64,000 nt of DNA, taken from NCBI RefSeq assembly GCF_016920785.2, contig NW_024609846.1:83151816-83215815 (forward strand), written 5' to 3'. The translations under genes and the position numbers were made by a program. This DNA comes from Ixodes scapularis. Lineage: Eukaryota > Arthropoda > Arachnida > Ixodida > Ixodidae. Below the pieces are notes generated by a model. The model was not told the DNA's origin. It made no database searches and was given only the letters and a program-made list of their open reading frames with translations. Of this stretch, positions 24,046 through 33,939 are shown piece by piece (position 1 is the stretch's first letter; each line of letters begins with the position of its first letter).

Positions 24046-24614
24046 GAGTCTTTTATTTTTATTGTCGATTTTGACAAGAAACAGAAACTCAACAATCAAT
24101 GATAATTACAATGATAAAAGCTCGTGCACAACATATAGGGCTCGAGCCTGAATGTTAAAATTCTCTAAAGTTCTCTAGAGCATCCAATATTGGCACCCAG
24201 TCGCGCGGACGCTCTAACGTGGCGTACACAGATTTCAGGCGGCGTACAGATTCCGTAAAGTACAATCGAACAGGCCACGCGTCCACAAAAGCATACCTTA
24301 CAGTCATTCTACTGCACCATATTGCAAGCAGGCCCAGAAGCATAAAAAGGTCAACCGGAGTTTCGCTGTCTTTGTGAACAGGAAGGAACCTGATACCACG
24401 CGACGTTAAGATAAAATCTTTTTTAACAGTTCTCTGGATAACATCAAAAAAAAAAAAAAAAAAAGAAAAAAAAGAAAGGCGTCTTAGCAGTCTAAAAATA
24501 CATGTTCCGTAGTTTCGGGCTTTTTGCACAGAAGACAGTCAACGCCCCAAGGGACAAATAGATTTTTCTGATGAAGCCAAGTTTTTACTGGGAGAGTGTT
24601 TGTGCGTAACTTAA

Positions 24615-25525
24615 AGGGCAACTCCGCTTCATTTTTGATATTTAGAAAACTATGTAGCCCTCTTCAGTATCATATAGGAAGACCCCATGACAAATATTAC
24701 GATCTAATTCCGTTTATATATTTAATAAACTGGCCAGCAAACCTCCAAGCGAGCCAAGTCGCCGAAATCTGCCAACTCTAGCGTGCGGCGCGAGGCGCAA
24801 TCATCAGCGCAGTCAATGCCACGGAGTGTGAGCGGCCAACGTTGAACCACTACGTCAGAGGCATGACTACGTCATTCTCACGTTTTGTTTGTTTTTACTT
24901 CTCAGGGCGAAATTGAACGATGACGTCATGAGTTTCTCCTCCCGGTGTTGGCTGACCGGCGTTCACGTGATCACCGTAACACGGATGCGCTAGTTTGCGA
25001 TGCCCTGCGCGCTTATCGGTCTGTTTCTCCGCTCCCCTTCTCCTCTTTCGTCTTTTCCCCTCCCCCTCTCCTCCGGGCCACCACCGTCCACGCAGTCCAC
25101 GCCGTGCGAAGCGACCTGCCCGCGTCCAATAATAAAAAAACAGACCTGCCCGCGTCGCGTGTCCTGTTTCTCGCTCCCTCCCGAACGTCACAAGACCACG
25201 TGGTTCTACGTGACGTGGCCATGACTCTGACGATCCGAGACCAATGTTGCCTGACGCCAGGGCCGTAACCAGGGGGGGGGGGGGGGGGGGTGTTAGGGGG
25301 TTCTGAACCCCCCCCGAAATTTTTTTCTGGGTACGGCCCCTGGTCGGTGCACTTGCAGCCAGCTGATTTTAATCTCCACCTCTGCGCACGCGCAGTGGCA
25401 CCGGCCGGCTACCGGGTACCAAAACCGGGACCGGTTCTTCGGTTTGCTATAACTCTCCATTATATGCCACCGATGCACATGATTTATAGGCAAAAATAAG
25501 ACAAAATGGCCGCCGTTGTCCCCGA

Positions 25526-25571
<46 letters not shown>

Positions 25572-25765
25572 AAATTTTTTTCTGGGTACGGCCCTGCCTG
25601 ACGCAACCGAAGTTTCGGTTTCGGTATCTGCTGATGTTTAAATTAGGATTACACAAATAATCTTCCACATTTCGCGAATCCGAAGACGTAGAGTTGTTTA
25701 GTAGTGCTTTGTGAATGTGAATCACATGGAAGCCTAAATTTTTCGGAATTGAGCGGAGTTGCTCT
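24615..25765. mobile_element. Kolobok-like TTAA element inside the LINE
   Basis: TTAA at 24611-24614 and 25766-25769 flank termini AGGGCAACTCCGC and GCGGAGTTGCTCT. Removing the element together with one TTAA restores the LINE reading frame exactly, which proves a clean insertion with a 4-bp TTAA duplication. Termini and parts of the interior match the THAP-bearing element at 40609-41976. No transposase was recognised. A hAT MITE is nested at 25258-25596. Confidence 0.85.
25258..25596. mobile_element. hAT MITE, TSD CCTGACGC, with poly-G/poly-C tracts
   Basis: Identical CCTGACGC lies at 25250-25257 and 25597-25604. Ends are CAGGGCCGTAACC and the near-inverse GGGTACGGCCCTG. Internally, CCCCCCGAAATTTTTTTCTG followed by GGTACGGCCCTG occurs twice (near 25310 and 25565), so this is a partly duplicated copy. 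It holds G and C runs of about 16 and over 40 bases. Confidence 0.8.
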
Positions 25766-26612
25766 TTAAATAAGAAGGTTTTAACGGAAGGTGGGATTGA
25801 CATTTTCTTAACTCTAGATAACACGTCCTGCCCTGGGCCAGCATGAAACATAGAGCGGTAGACAGGTGCAGGAAAGACAGCGTCCATAATATCTTGCGTA
25901 AGGCGTTTTCGGGTGAAACCCGACAAGTATTCAAGAGAGAAACGTACTATACAGTCAAAAACCGGCAAGCGTCAATCACTTCGTGAAGAAAACTACCAAT
26001 TCGCCTTTGCTTTTTGTAACACGTAGACACAACGAACGAAGGAATTTCCTCCGCAAGTGTAGTCTGCGCGACAGCACGAAAACAAAAAAAAAAAAAAAAA
26101 AAAAAAAAAAACCGCCATACAATTTGCTTGACAAATAGATATGATAGGGACAGCCCGCCTTTGTTGACGCAGCGAAACAGATTATCGTGACGTACTCTTT
26201 CCCACCCAGATCGCCAAATGAATACAGCAAAAATATGGTGTAATTTGTGTACATTTACTCTAGCGCAAGCCAAAACTTGAAGTGCGTACAAAAAATGTGG
26301 CAATTAAAAACATGTTACAGACAGTGGCACGCTTAAAAATTGACATACCCCCCATTTACCCGCTTTCTCGCGCGTGTCTTGAATTACCGTCGACCAGTAT
26401 TCATTTGATCTTTTATAATTTTGCAGTGGAACACCAAGGTACTCAGTTGGCGTTGATATAAAACAGATACCTTCAAAGACTTCAGGCTTCATGGCCCATG
26501 TCCCATGCCAGAGGCCGCAGCGCGGTCAGCTCGCACCGCTTCGACAATACTTCTCTTATCTTTGCAAAAAACAGCAACATCATCGGCATAAGCCATAAGT
26601 TTTACTTCTATA

Positions 26613-27048
26613 GGCAACCTGCAATGCTCTTTGGTTTGTCGCCATCTAGCGACTGAAGCACGAAATACTGGGTACCCCTGGGAGTGGCGGCTGCATTGTT
26701 CAAACGTGAGCTATTACTCTGGTGCCTAGTGTCCGAAGCAAGAAATACTGGGTATCCCAGGAAGCCGTGATCGTGTAACGTGCCAGTAGAGCGAAAGCTA
26801 CGGCTTTGGTGGGCCAATCGGAACGTGACTGCGTATCACCGGAGCGCGCCTCAACTCCGGAGCAGTATCAGGCTTTTCGCTGCGTCATGCTCCAATATGT
26901 GTGCGTTGCGCTCGTATACGTCGCGCATTTCGCAGCATTCGGCACGCAATGTGGGGCTTATCGTTCGCCGTTTGCCAAGTTACAACGAGATAGGATATAA
27001 CCGTGCGCTCTGCACCCTGCTGGCGCCGTCTGGCCATTGCCGGCTGCC
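26613..27048. mobile_element. MITE with TATA duplication inside the LINE
   Basis: TATA (26609-26612 and 27049-27052) flanks ends GGCAACCTGCAATG and CATTGCCGGCTGCC. Removing it with one TATA restores the LINE frame between FSLQG and EVKLMAYADD. That supports a 4-bp rather than a 2-bp duplication. The superfamily is uncertain; Chapaev-type CACTA and Sola elements make 4-bp duplications. Confidence 0.75.
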
Positions 27049-27339
27049 TATACCTTGGAGAGAAAATCCATTTATAAGTCAATTTTCAATTACGCTTCTA
27101 CAAAAGGGCTCGAGAAATATACTGAATAGCAACGCGGACAATTGGCAACCTTGCCTGACGGATGACTGTACGCTAATACGCGTTGTTAGCTTCCCGTTAA
27201 TTATGAGCTGGGTACATCCTGTATATGCCAAGCGAACGAAGTTTAATACTATTTTGCCTACTTTAACGTTTTCTAATATTTTATACAATACATTGTGCTG
27301 TACAGGATCGAAGGCCTTCTCCAGGTCGATTTGAATCAT

Positions 27340-27900
27340 GGCAAGGTGTGGCCTTGAGCAGTTTCACGTTCAAGGCCACACATACATATCAAGAAAACCA
27401 TTTCATTCCACCGCGACGTCATGTTGTAGCGCCAAAGCGCGAGATTTAAAGCGGTGGCGCCAAAGCGCGAGACTTACAGCGGTGGCGCCAAAGCCGAAAG
27501 CGCGAGACTTGCCGCTCATTCACACTGGAAGCGGATCCGCGTTCGCAAGATCCAGTACACTTGCACGCGCACTTGATTCGCAACCGCTTTGCGAACGCGG
27601 ATGCGCTTCCAGTGTGAGTGAGGCTCACGCGACGTCAGCAGCTAATGACGTTTCAAGCGCGCGGCGCGAGCAGCACCGACGGGACCGAGCTCCGGGCTCG
27701 AACAGAACAGCACGAGCCTGGCAGCGTTCGACGATGTCGCAGGGCGGTCTCAGCGGAGCCCCCTTTTTATGTTCTTTTCAGTTTTTGTGTGGTTATAAAG
27801 ATCAGTTTGTTGATTTGCATCGACGGACGTCTCTCCTGACCTTTACAATGTCATCACTGTTAACAGGGGCGTCCTTACTGGACAAGAGCGTGGTGACGTT
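27340..27900. repeat. GC-rich tandem units and foldback
   Basis: Three tandem copies of a GCGGTGGCGCCAAAGCGCGA-type unit (about 27430-27510) are followed by an imperfect palindrome from TCACACTGGAAGCGGATCCG near 27518 to its inverse near 27620. The CpG-rich sequence to 27760 has no recognised coding. Confidence 0.5.
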
Positions 27901-28439
27901 TTGATTGGATTTTGGATGACAAAGGATTTATTTAGAGGCCGAAGTCTTTTTGCATCCCTCGTCAGACAGACAGAATGTCAGGAAAGGGACCGCGGTCAGT
28001 CCTTGATGGAGCGTTTTTTTGGCCCATTGAAGACTCCTCGTCGTCTGAAACTACTACGTTCAAGGCAAAGTGGCAAGCCTACAGGAAAGTAATTTCGGAA
28101 TCAAAAACTTCCACTTCCAACTTCAAGCTTCATCTCATTTGGCGTCTCAAACAAATTCGAAATATGTATTGCAGTATCAGTATTTCTCTATTTGTGTTTC
28201 TGCCCTTCCTAAAATGTATTCCTGTACTTGAATTTCTGTATTTGTATTTCTGCCCTCCCTAAAATGTACTCCTGTATTTGCCTCTCCAAAGATTTTTGCC
28301 TCCATGAAAAATGTATTTCCGATACTATCGCGATACACTTTTACAGATATTTTTGAGTATCAGTATTTTAGCTACTATTTTAATGTTTCACAGTATTTGT
28401 ATCTCCAAATACATTTTTGAGTATTTCTGCCCAACCCTG
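27900..28439 (+). mobile_element. hAT element right portion with degenerate BED-finger frame
   Basis: An acceptor-like ccctcgtcag precedes a frame at 27975 (MSGKGPRSVLDGAFFW...) that resembles the BED zinc finger opening hAT transposases (FFW start, STSNFKLHL near the end). The two expected cysteines appear as W and Y in AKWQAYRKV. The segment ends with GTATTTGTATCTCCAAATAC-like subterminal repeats and GCCCAACCCTG at 28439, a typical hAT right terminus. No left end was identified. Confidence 0.45.
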
Positions 28440-29195
28440 CTTTCGTAGATAATTAGAACCTTAGCGGGAAACGATATGTATTGACTTCTTCCTCCTCACT
28501 CTTGCCGGGCTATTTACCAACTCGCCGGCGCGCTCACCCTTTCGCATATTGCTGGTATAAAAGATACAACTCGGATATAAATAATTTTCAGATTTTAACT
28601 ATGGGAAGATACTAGTTTTAAATGACTTATAGGTTTCAGTCAGCAGGCAATAATTCAGTGCACTGCAAATTTAGTATACTGTCATGGTCGCGAGTATCTG
28701 GCTATGACACGAAAGCTTCTTTAGAATGTTTCCTTTCATTATTATTTGAATTATTTGCGTTTCAGAAATTTTCCGTAAAAGAAGCATTAACTTGTAGTTT
28801 TTTAAACGATTATTAAATTTTAGTCATATTTTTAGTTTCGGTTTTATCTTCGTGTGGCCGGTCCCCCAAAAATCTATATGGGTGGTAAATAGCATTTTGC
28901 CGGCCGTGCCATGCCTTTAGCAGAATATCCTTTAGCGGAAAGGAGAGTTAATGGAAAGGAGCTTTGGGGCGGCGTCGACTGACAGGGGTGTGATTCTATA
29001 GGGATCTTACAAATAAACGAGCAGAAGAGAAGGAAGAAATCTAGTCAATGTCACAGTGGTCACAGCATTGCAATGTTCTATTTCTTCGTTTAAAGCAAAC
29101 ACCATAATTCCGGGAGGCAAGAGCAAGGTATGTCGGCTCTCTTTTTTTTTTCTCTTTTGTGGCTTTTTAAGGGATCGAAATATTTGTCTGTTAGT
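28440..29195. other. No supported feature
   Basis: AT-rich sequence with no recognised exon or repeat boundary. The 60-codon frame at 28622 has no motif. Confidence 0.4.
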
Positions 29196-29500
29196 TTAAT
29201 GCCAAGATACATCGGAATATTTCGAAATCCGACAACACAGCGAACTGTCCGTCGCGACTAAAGAATTAAGGGCATATACATCGGTGGATGCCAAAATGTT
29301 CCAGAAGGCGGGACTCATCATGATAACACAAACCACACCGACTTGACATAACAAAAATAACAATTTAATCAGACGTTTCGTCTTCCATACGGGAGACATC
29401 ATCAGTGAAGCGAAGAAGCAGCAATGAGAGAGACGCAAATCAGAAATCCTATTTAAGGAGGTCCGCGTACGCTTTGGGAAGGGGGCCGCAGTCGGAGTTA
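29196..29500 (-). mobile_element. Penelope-like element terminal region
   Basis: Minus-strand sequence containing a hammerhead-like core, lying about 0.5 kb from a Penelope-like reverse-transcriptase relic of the same orientation at 29999-30440. I infer it to be the pseudo-LTR/leader of that element. A palindrome and a foldback separate the two. Confidence 0.45.
29372..29405 (-). ncRNA. Hammerhead-ribozyme-like motif
   Basis: On the minus strand: CTGATGA (29405-29399), a helix II candidate GUCU...AGAC (plus two further pairs, with one unpaired base after CTGATGA), then GAAAC and GTC. This gives both conserved core boxes and a cleavable GUC at the positions seen in minimal hammerheads. Penelope-like elements are known to carry minimal hammerheads with a very short helix III that act best as dimers. 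Helix I and helix III are not convincing here, so activity is inference. Confidence 0.5.
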
Positions 29501-29505
29501 CAAGA

Positions 29506-29548
29506 ATTATGGTGCATCCGGAATCACTCCGGATGCACCATAATTCCA
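29506..29548. repeat. Perfect 19-base-arm hairpin
   Basis: GAATTATGGTGCATCCGGA and its exact reverse complement are separated by five bases. Confidence 0.75.
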
Positions 29549-29641
29549 GGTATCTTCGTGGACCCCACCTTCGTTCGCGCACCAAGGTCAAAGCGTTCTC
29601 GAAGCCAAAACTGTAACCCGATGTCCAACAATGGTCAACCA

Positions 29642-29796
29642 GGGGCCCTAAACTCGTCAAAAGTTGGAGCCGAAAGTTCGGGAAGCGCGCCGATTGGTCG
29701 TCTGCGAAAAAAGCGTGAGGTCATCATCGTGATAGGCCGATCGGTTCGCTCCATCAACTTCGGTTCCAACTTTTCGTTTGACGAGTTTAGGGGCCC
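29642..29796. repeat. Foldback MITE, GGGGCCCTAA ends
   Basis: GGGGCCCTAAACTCGTCAAA and following bases are mirrored by TTTGACGAGTTTAGGGGCCC. The arms are about 30 bases with one small gap. The ends resemble those of the palindrome at 33600-33747, suggesting one family. Confidence 0.68.
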
Positions 29797-29950
29797 AGCT
29801 TCGTCTTTGCTCTAGTGGCATGTGTGACTTTCACAACGAGGTAGAGGTCCTTAGAGCGATAAACTGGCTGCTGAAAGTGACCCCCAATTGGCCGCTGCCA
29901 TGTTGCCCATTTGTAACCACTAGACACCTGACCTCAGGCAGGTATCCGGG

Positions 29951-29982
<32 letters not shown>

Positions 29983-29998
29983 TCGGGGGCGCTGTAGA

Positions 29999-30440
29999 GC
30001 TGTTTCCTCCACATGCTCCATGACCAGATTCGCCATAGTCACAGAAACCGGACTGCCTATTGAACAACCTTCTATCTGGTGATCGATTTGTTCACGAAAT
30101 GTAAGTATAACAATGTCCTCGACTGCTAACGATGTGCGTGAGGGGAGCGTGTCATCATTGCATAGGCGCGTTTCAGCTACTCTAAGAGCTAGAGGGGTGG
30201 GGACATTTGTAAACAATGATAGAACATCAGAGGAAAGCATTACGTCATCCTCGTAAAGGACGTGACCTCAAATGTGGCCCACAAACTCCTGAAAATGACA
30301 TTCTGTCAAAACGTTTGTTACAGTTACGGGAGTGATGAGTTCAACTAAATATTTAAACAGGCTGCAAGTGAAAGAACTAATGAATGAAACAATCGGGCGC
30401 GATGGACACTCACGTTTGTGAAGACCATAAAGTTTACGAG
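29999..30440 (-). pseudogene. Penelope-like reverse-transcriptase relic
   Basis: Minus-strand frames give KLYGLHKRECPSRPIVSFIS, then SSDVLSLFTNVPTPLALRVA, and GCSIGSPVSVTMANLVMEHV, corresponding to the template/palm blocks and the G-x-x-x-GSP box of Penelope-like reverse transcriptases. A stop and frame changes disrupt it. It ends at a poly-G tract (about 29950-29982). Neighbouring sequence at 29846-29940 is the end of a separate MITE also seen at 55313. Confidence 0.75.
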
Positions 30441-30503
30441 TAGACTCGTCAGAAGAAAAAAGAAGACGGTACGTGGCGTCGTCTAGGCGTTTCTTCTTTT
30501 TTT

Positions 30504-30507
<4 letters not shown>

Positions 30508-30538
<31 letters not shown>
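30508..30538. repeat. (TA)n microsatellite
   Basis: About 15 TA dinucleotides following a T run. Confidence 0.9.
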
Positions 30539-30542
<4 letters not shown>

Positions 30543-30729
30543 GAGGTGATCAGAAAGGGATCTATCAGATTTTGAAGTGTGGTCCCGTGGAAACCTCACG
30601 AAATGAGCTGTGTCAACAAGAATCACCTGCCATCAAGAATCACCAAGAATCACAGAGTAAACTTGAAACCAACAAGGGTGTTATACTGGTGGTAACTGAT
30701 AAAACCCTTTTGCTCTACTGACGTCTAAC

Positions 30730-30802
30730 CCCTGGTTAACTCAGTTGGTAGAGCGCTCCACTTGTAATGGAGAGGTCCCGGGTTCGATACCCGGAACAGG
30801 TA
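30730..30802 (+). tRNA. tRNA-Thr(UGU)-like sequence, possibly the head of a SINE
   Basis: Cloverleaf parts are clear. D region ACTCAGTTGGTAGAGC, anticodon arm CTCCA-CTTGTAA-TGGAG (anticodon TGT), variable AGGTC and T arm CCGGG-TTCGATA-CCCGG. B box GGTTCGATACC is intact. The acceptor stem CCCTGGT/AACAGGT has two mismatches in the standard register, and the first D-stem pair is A-C, so a working tRNA is doubtful. A pol III-derived SINE or tRNA pseudogene is equally likely. Confidence 0.5.
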
Positions 30803-31149
30803 AATTTTTTCGGTCGCTCACCAGTCACCTAGCTGTGTTTGGAGATTTGTGTTTGTCCTTTGTTCCTCTTGTTTCTCTTCTCCAGGGATTATTTTCATCA
30901 TTCTTGTCCATCTCGCTTGCACCTTTGCATTTAATTACATTATAATTATAAAACTGCGCCTGCGCTGTTTCGCTATAGTTTCGCTCTCTGCTGAAAAACG
31001 TGGCGTCGGTGGTGATTGTTGACATGGTCGGCGTGGTGGAAGCTCATCGTTCCGCGTAAAGCGCTATCCTTGACTGAATTCTCATCGTGTGTCCAGCACG
31101 TCCTAGAAGGGAAAATTCATCTATACTCGTGCGGCGATGTTGTGGCGGC
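30803..31149. other. Possible SINE body, otherwise unassigned
   Basis: Sequence directly after the tRNA-like segment, pyrimidine-rich then AT-rich. If the head is a SINE this may be its body. No direct repeat was identified to bound it. Confidence 0.3.
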
Positions 31150-32470
31150 GGGCGGCGGAGAAAAGCTCACCGCAAAACCGGCAGATGCGGAGAAAAGCTC
31201 ACCGGCCTTTGAGCGGATACAAAAAAAAAATCACTGTTTTTTTTTTTTTTTTTTTAACTTGGAGTATTCTTTGTCAAACGTGGTAATTTAACACAATTCG
31301 CATTCGCCACTTGATTAAAGATGTGTCCTCTGTTTTGTAATATTCTTGAAGTTCATTGCGCATATTTACTAATTCCTCAGAAATTTCTAATCATCCATTT
31401 TGTATACTAATGAAGCCGCAAGTATAAGACCAGAACATCGTACACCGGTAAAAAAAGACAACGCTTTATTGACAGCTGACAGTGCGCCGTCGGTAACTCT
31501 GCCAGATAAAGTTTTTTTTTTTTTTTTTGCGAGCTAATATGAATAGCGGTGTGTGAACCATTTCAGCTTCAAATATTGTGTTCAGTGCCTAATAGATAAG
31601 TAGGTGTTTGTTGATGTAATCAGTGTCGTCTACGCTGTTTTTTTTTTTTTTCTGTTAATTTCAATAAGAAAACTTTAGTTGCGAGAACAGCTTCGTCCTG
31701 TCGTGTTTGTTGTCTTCACTCCGTAGTCGTCGTTTGAGCGGTTTTCATCATGCATGACCTTTACCAGCTCGCGCTATTCGCTACCTTACAGAGGAACAAT
31801 GGTGCCAGTGAGCTGCTCTGAAGGTCGTGGGTGGCTCGCCGTAGAAGGGCACTATCACACGAAGGCAACGTGTGGAAACACCAGCACGAACAGCTAGAAA
31901 ACGTGCATGTCCGTGGAAGAAATGTGCCTCGATATCCTACTGACTGTTTTATCTTGTTTTCAAAGGTTAACAAAAGCTTCAAAGAGAATCTCAGACACTG
32001 CGTTGTTGCGCCTGCACTTTCGGATTTTCGGCGTTTACAGTTTGGATTTTTAGGTTTTAGGGAGAGATTATTAGGTTTTCGAACTTTTTCCTGTTCTTCA
32101 AGTTCATAAAGTTTTCAGTTAGGCTTTCGTAGCTTAGACAGTAAACCACAGAAAACACTGCTTACAACAACAACTCACCCGTAATTATTGATTTGGGAGA
32201 AATATACCCAATAAGCTTAACAAATATTACGAAAAAGGACATTTTCTTATTTTACAAAGTCGGCGATTTTTAATTATAATAAATTGACAGATGTTACGGG
32301 TGATCCAACAGCCTCTATATAAAAATAAAAAAAATATCGGTGAGCTTTTCTCCGCATACGCTCGATGGCCGGTGAGCTTTTCTCCGCATCCGCCCGTTTT
32401 GCAGTGAGCGTTTCTTTGGTGAGCTTATCTCCGGTGAGCTCTTGAGCTTTTCTCCGAGATTCTGTGGCGG
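31150..32470. repeat. Foldback-like element with GGTGAGCTTTTCTCCGC arms
   Basis: Two units of GCGGAGAAAAGCTCACCG lie at about 31150-31220. At least four units of the inverse (CGGTGAGCTTTTCTCCGCAT) lie at about 32335-32470. Both arms share an adjacent CCGGC...TTTGC segment. The interior is AT-rich with T runs at about 31510 and 31640 and no recognised coding. Confidence 0.55.
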
Positions 32471-32531
32471 CACCCTCAAGACAGCAGAAGCGCTCGTGCC
32501 GTCGTCTTTGTTTACTTCGACTACAGTCTCT

Positions 32532-32598
32532 GGGTGATGTTTGAGGAGACAAATGCAAAGAAAGAACCTCTTTGCATTTGTCTCCTCAAACATCACCC
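32532..32598. repeat. Perfect 29-base-arm hairpin
   Basis: GGGTGATGTTTGAGGAGACA and following bases to 32560 are repeated as an exact reverse complement at 32570-32598, with a 9-base loop. Confidence 0.75.
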
Positions 32599-33570
32599 GG
32601 ATTTCTTATTTTGAGCATTCCATGCGTGTGCTCAAGTTCAAGATATTAGTGGTGCATATTGTATTTAAAGGGTGTATAAAGGGTACGAATTCGGACGCGT
32701 TTTTATCACCCGAGCAAAGTTACTAGTGTTAGTATTCCTTGAATGATCGCAACGTTTATGTCATCACGAAATCATATTTCCACGTTGCTATATCTCTGCT
32801 AAGACATTGTCTTTTGCAATCGCAGAAAAGGCGTGTGGTGAGATGTGTACTATCAATAAAGTCAGTGTTTTAAAGTCGTGATCGTCCAAGACGGCGTACT
32901 GCATGTTTTTCTTTCCTTTTTTCCTCCACTCTGCCCTGCGAGCCTATCCTGACAAAATAAAAGTTAATAAAGCTTGAACCCATAGAAAACTCTGCGCATT
33001 TTCTGCCACGCCAGTGAGTGACATCGTGTGCCCTTCTTTTTAGAGATGCTGCGGGAACAGCTGACGGCGGCGGAGAAGCGGTTGTAGTGCTGACGACCTG
33101 CTGCGCTTCGTATCGGCGTATAGGACCAGTGCCATGCTGTCGCTGTAGCGCAACATATCTAATTGAATTTCGCTCAGCTGCGATGAGTTTATGGCTATCG
33201 CGATTATGAGAGGTGCCGATTCAGAAAATATCGGCGCCATCAGCGCAGTAAAACCCTGTGGTAAAACCTACCGGCAAACCGCCAGCTTGCCGCTAACGCT
33301 TCCATCATTCTCCTACTGCCCGGTGCCATATAGTACGTCACGACCGTTAAATTCACGCTGCGGTTTGTTTTCCGGTGAATTAGAGAGAAAGAAACACTCG
33401 ATATTTCAATAATTGTTTCGTGTAGAAGTTAATAAACCGAAACGAAAACGGATGCCTGCTCGGCGTTCAGTAAAATGTAAAAGTTATTTGGCAAAATTAA
33501 GAAGGTAATTTCATGGTCCCTTTAATCTAAACATACCTAGATGGCGCCACCGCGCCATCACTGGTATCAC
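32599..33570. other. No supported gene
   Basis: Contains AATAAA-like sites near 32855 and 32960 and a possible TTAAAGGGAC-type element end at about 33512-33528. Frames near 33040-33240 overlap on both strands and show no domain. Confidence 0.35.
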
Positions 33571-33872
33571 TAGCTGCGTTCGATTTACTTACACCTCCTG
33601 GGGCCCTAATCTGGACACTTGGCGAAAAAGTCGGCGAGAAATCCGGCGGCTCTGATTGGCCAACGCCGCACTTGACCTTGGCGCCGGCCAATCAGAGCCG
33701 CCGGATTTCTCGCCGACTTTTTCGCCAAGTGTCCAGATTAGGGCCCCTACACTGGTGCAGAAAAGTGTAGGGCGGTGTACCTCGGGTCGTATCTAAATAC
33801 ACATACCGGAAGTAGGCTGCCCTACACTTTTTGCACTGGTGCAGGAGGTCTATAAGTAAATATAACGCAGCT
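33571..33872. repeat. Nested foldback with a perfect 62-base-arm core
   Basis: 33600-33661 and 33686-33747 are exact reverse complements starting GGGGCCCTAATCTGG, with a 24-base centre. An outer imperfect pair (TAGCTGCGTT...CTCCTG at 33571-33600, inverse at 33841-33872) encloses it, plus an inner GTGTAGGGC pair. The arm identity indicates recent origin or gene conversion. Confidence 0.78.
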
Positions 33873-33939
33873 ACTCGCGTCCCTGACACCAGGGCGTGAG
33901 CCCCGTGCCGTTTTTCTTCGTATAAACAGTTTGGCTCCA

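Larger units (their letters stand above)
24055..27339 (-). mobile_element. Truncated non-LTR retrotransposon (LINE), twice interrupted
   Basis: Minus-strand, 5'-truncated reverse-transcriptase ORF. From 27339: IQIDLEKAFDPVQHNVLYKI, VRQGCQLSALLFSIFLEPFC, then NGFSLQG. After a MITE come KLMAYADDVAVFCKD (YADD catalytic box, about 26560-26600), EYLGVPLQNYKRS, HIFAVFIW and GGLSLSYLFVKQIV. After another insertion come WLHQKNLFVPWGV and a C-terminal LCKKPETTEHVFLDC finger, ending ENFREF. Several frame breaks and A/T-run expansions are present. The 3' end near 24055 is A-rich (AATAAAAATAAA). I infer a jockey/R1/CR1-like clade. Without insertions the copy is about 1.7 kb. Confidence 0.85.

Noticed and set aside
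25447..25968. 173-codon minus-strand frame with a glycine run
   Set aside because: Composite of LINE sequence, the TTAA element and the poly-C tract; not one gene.
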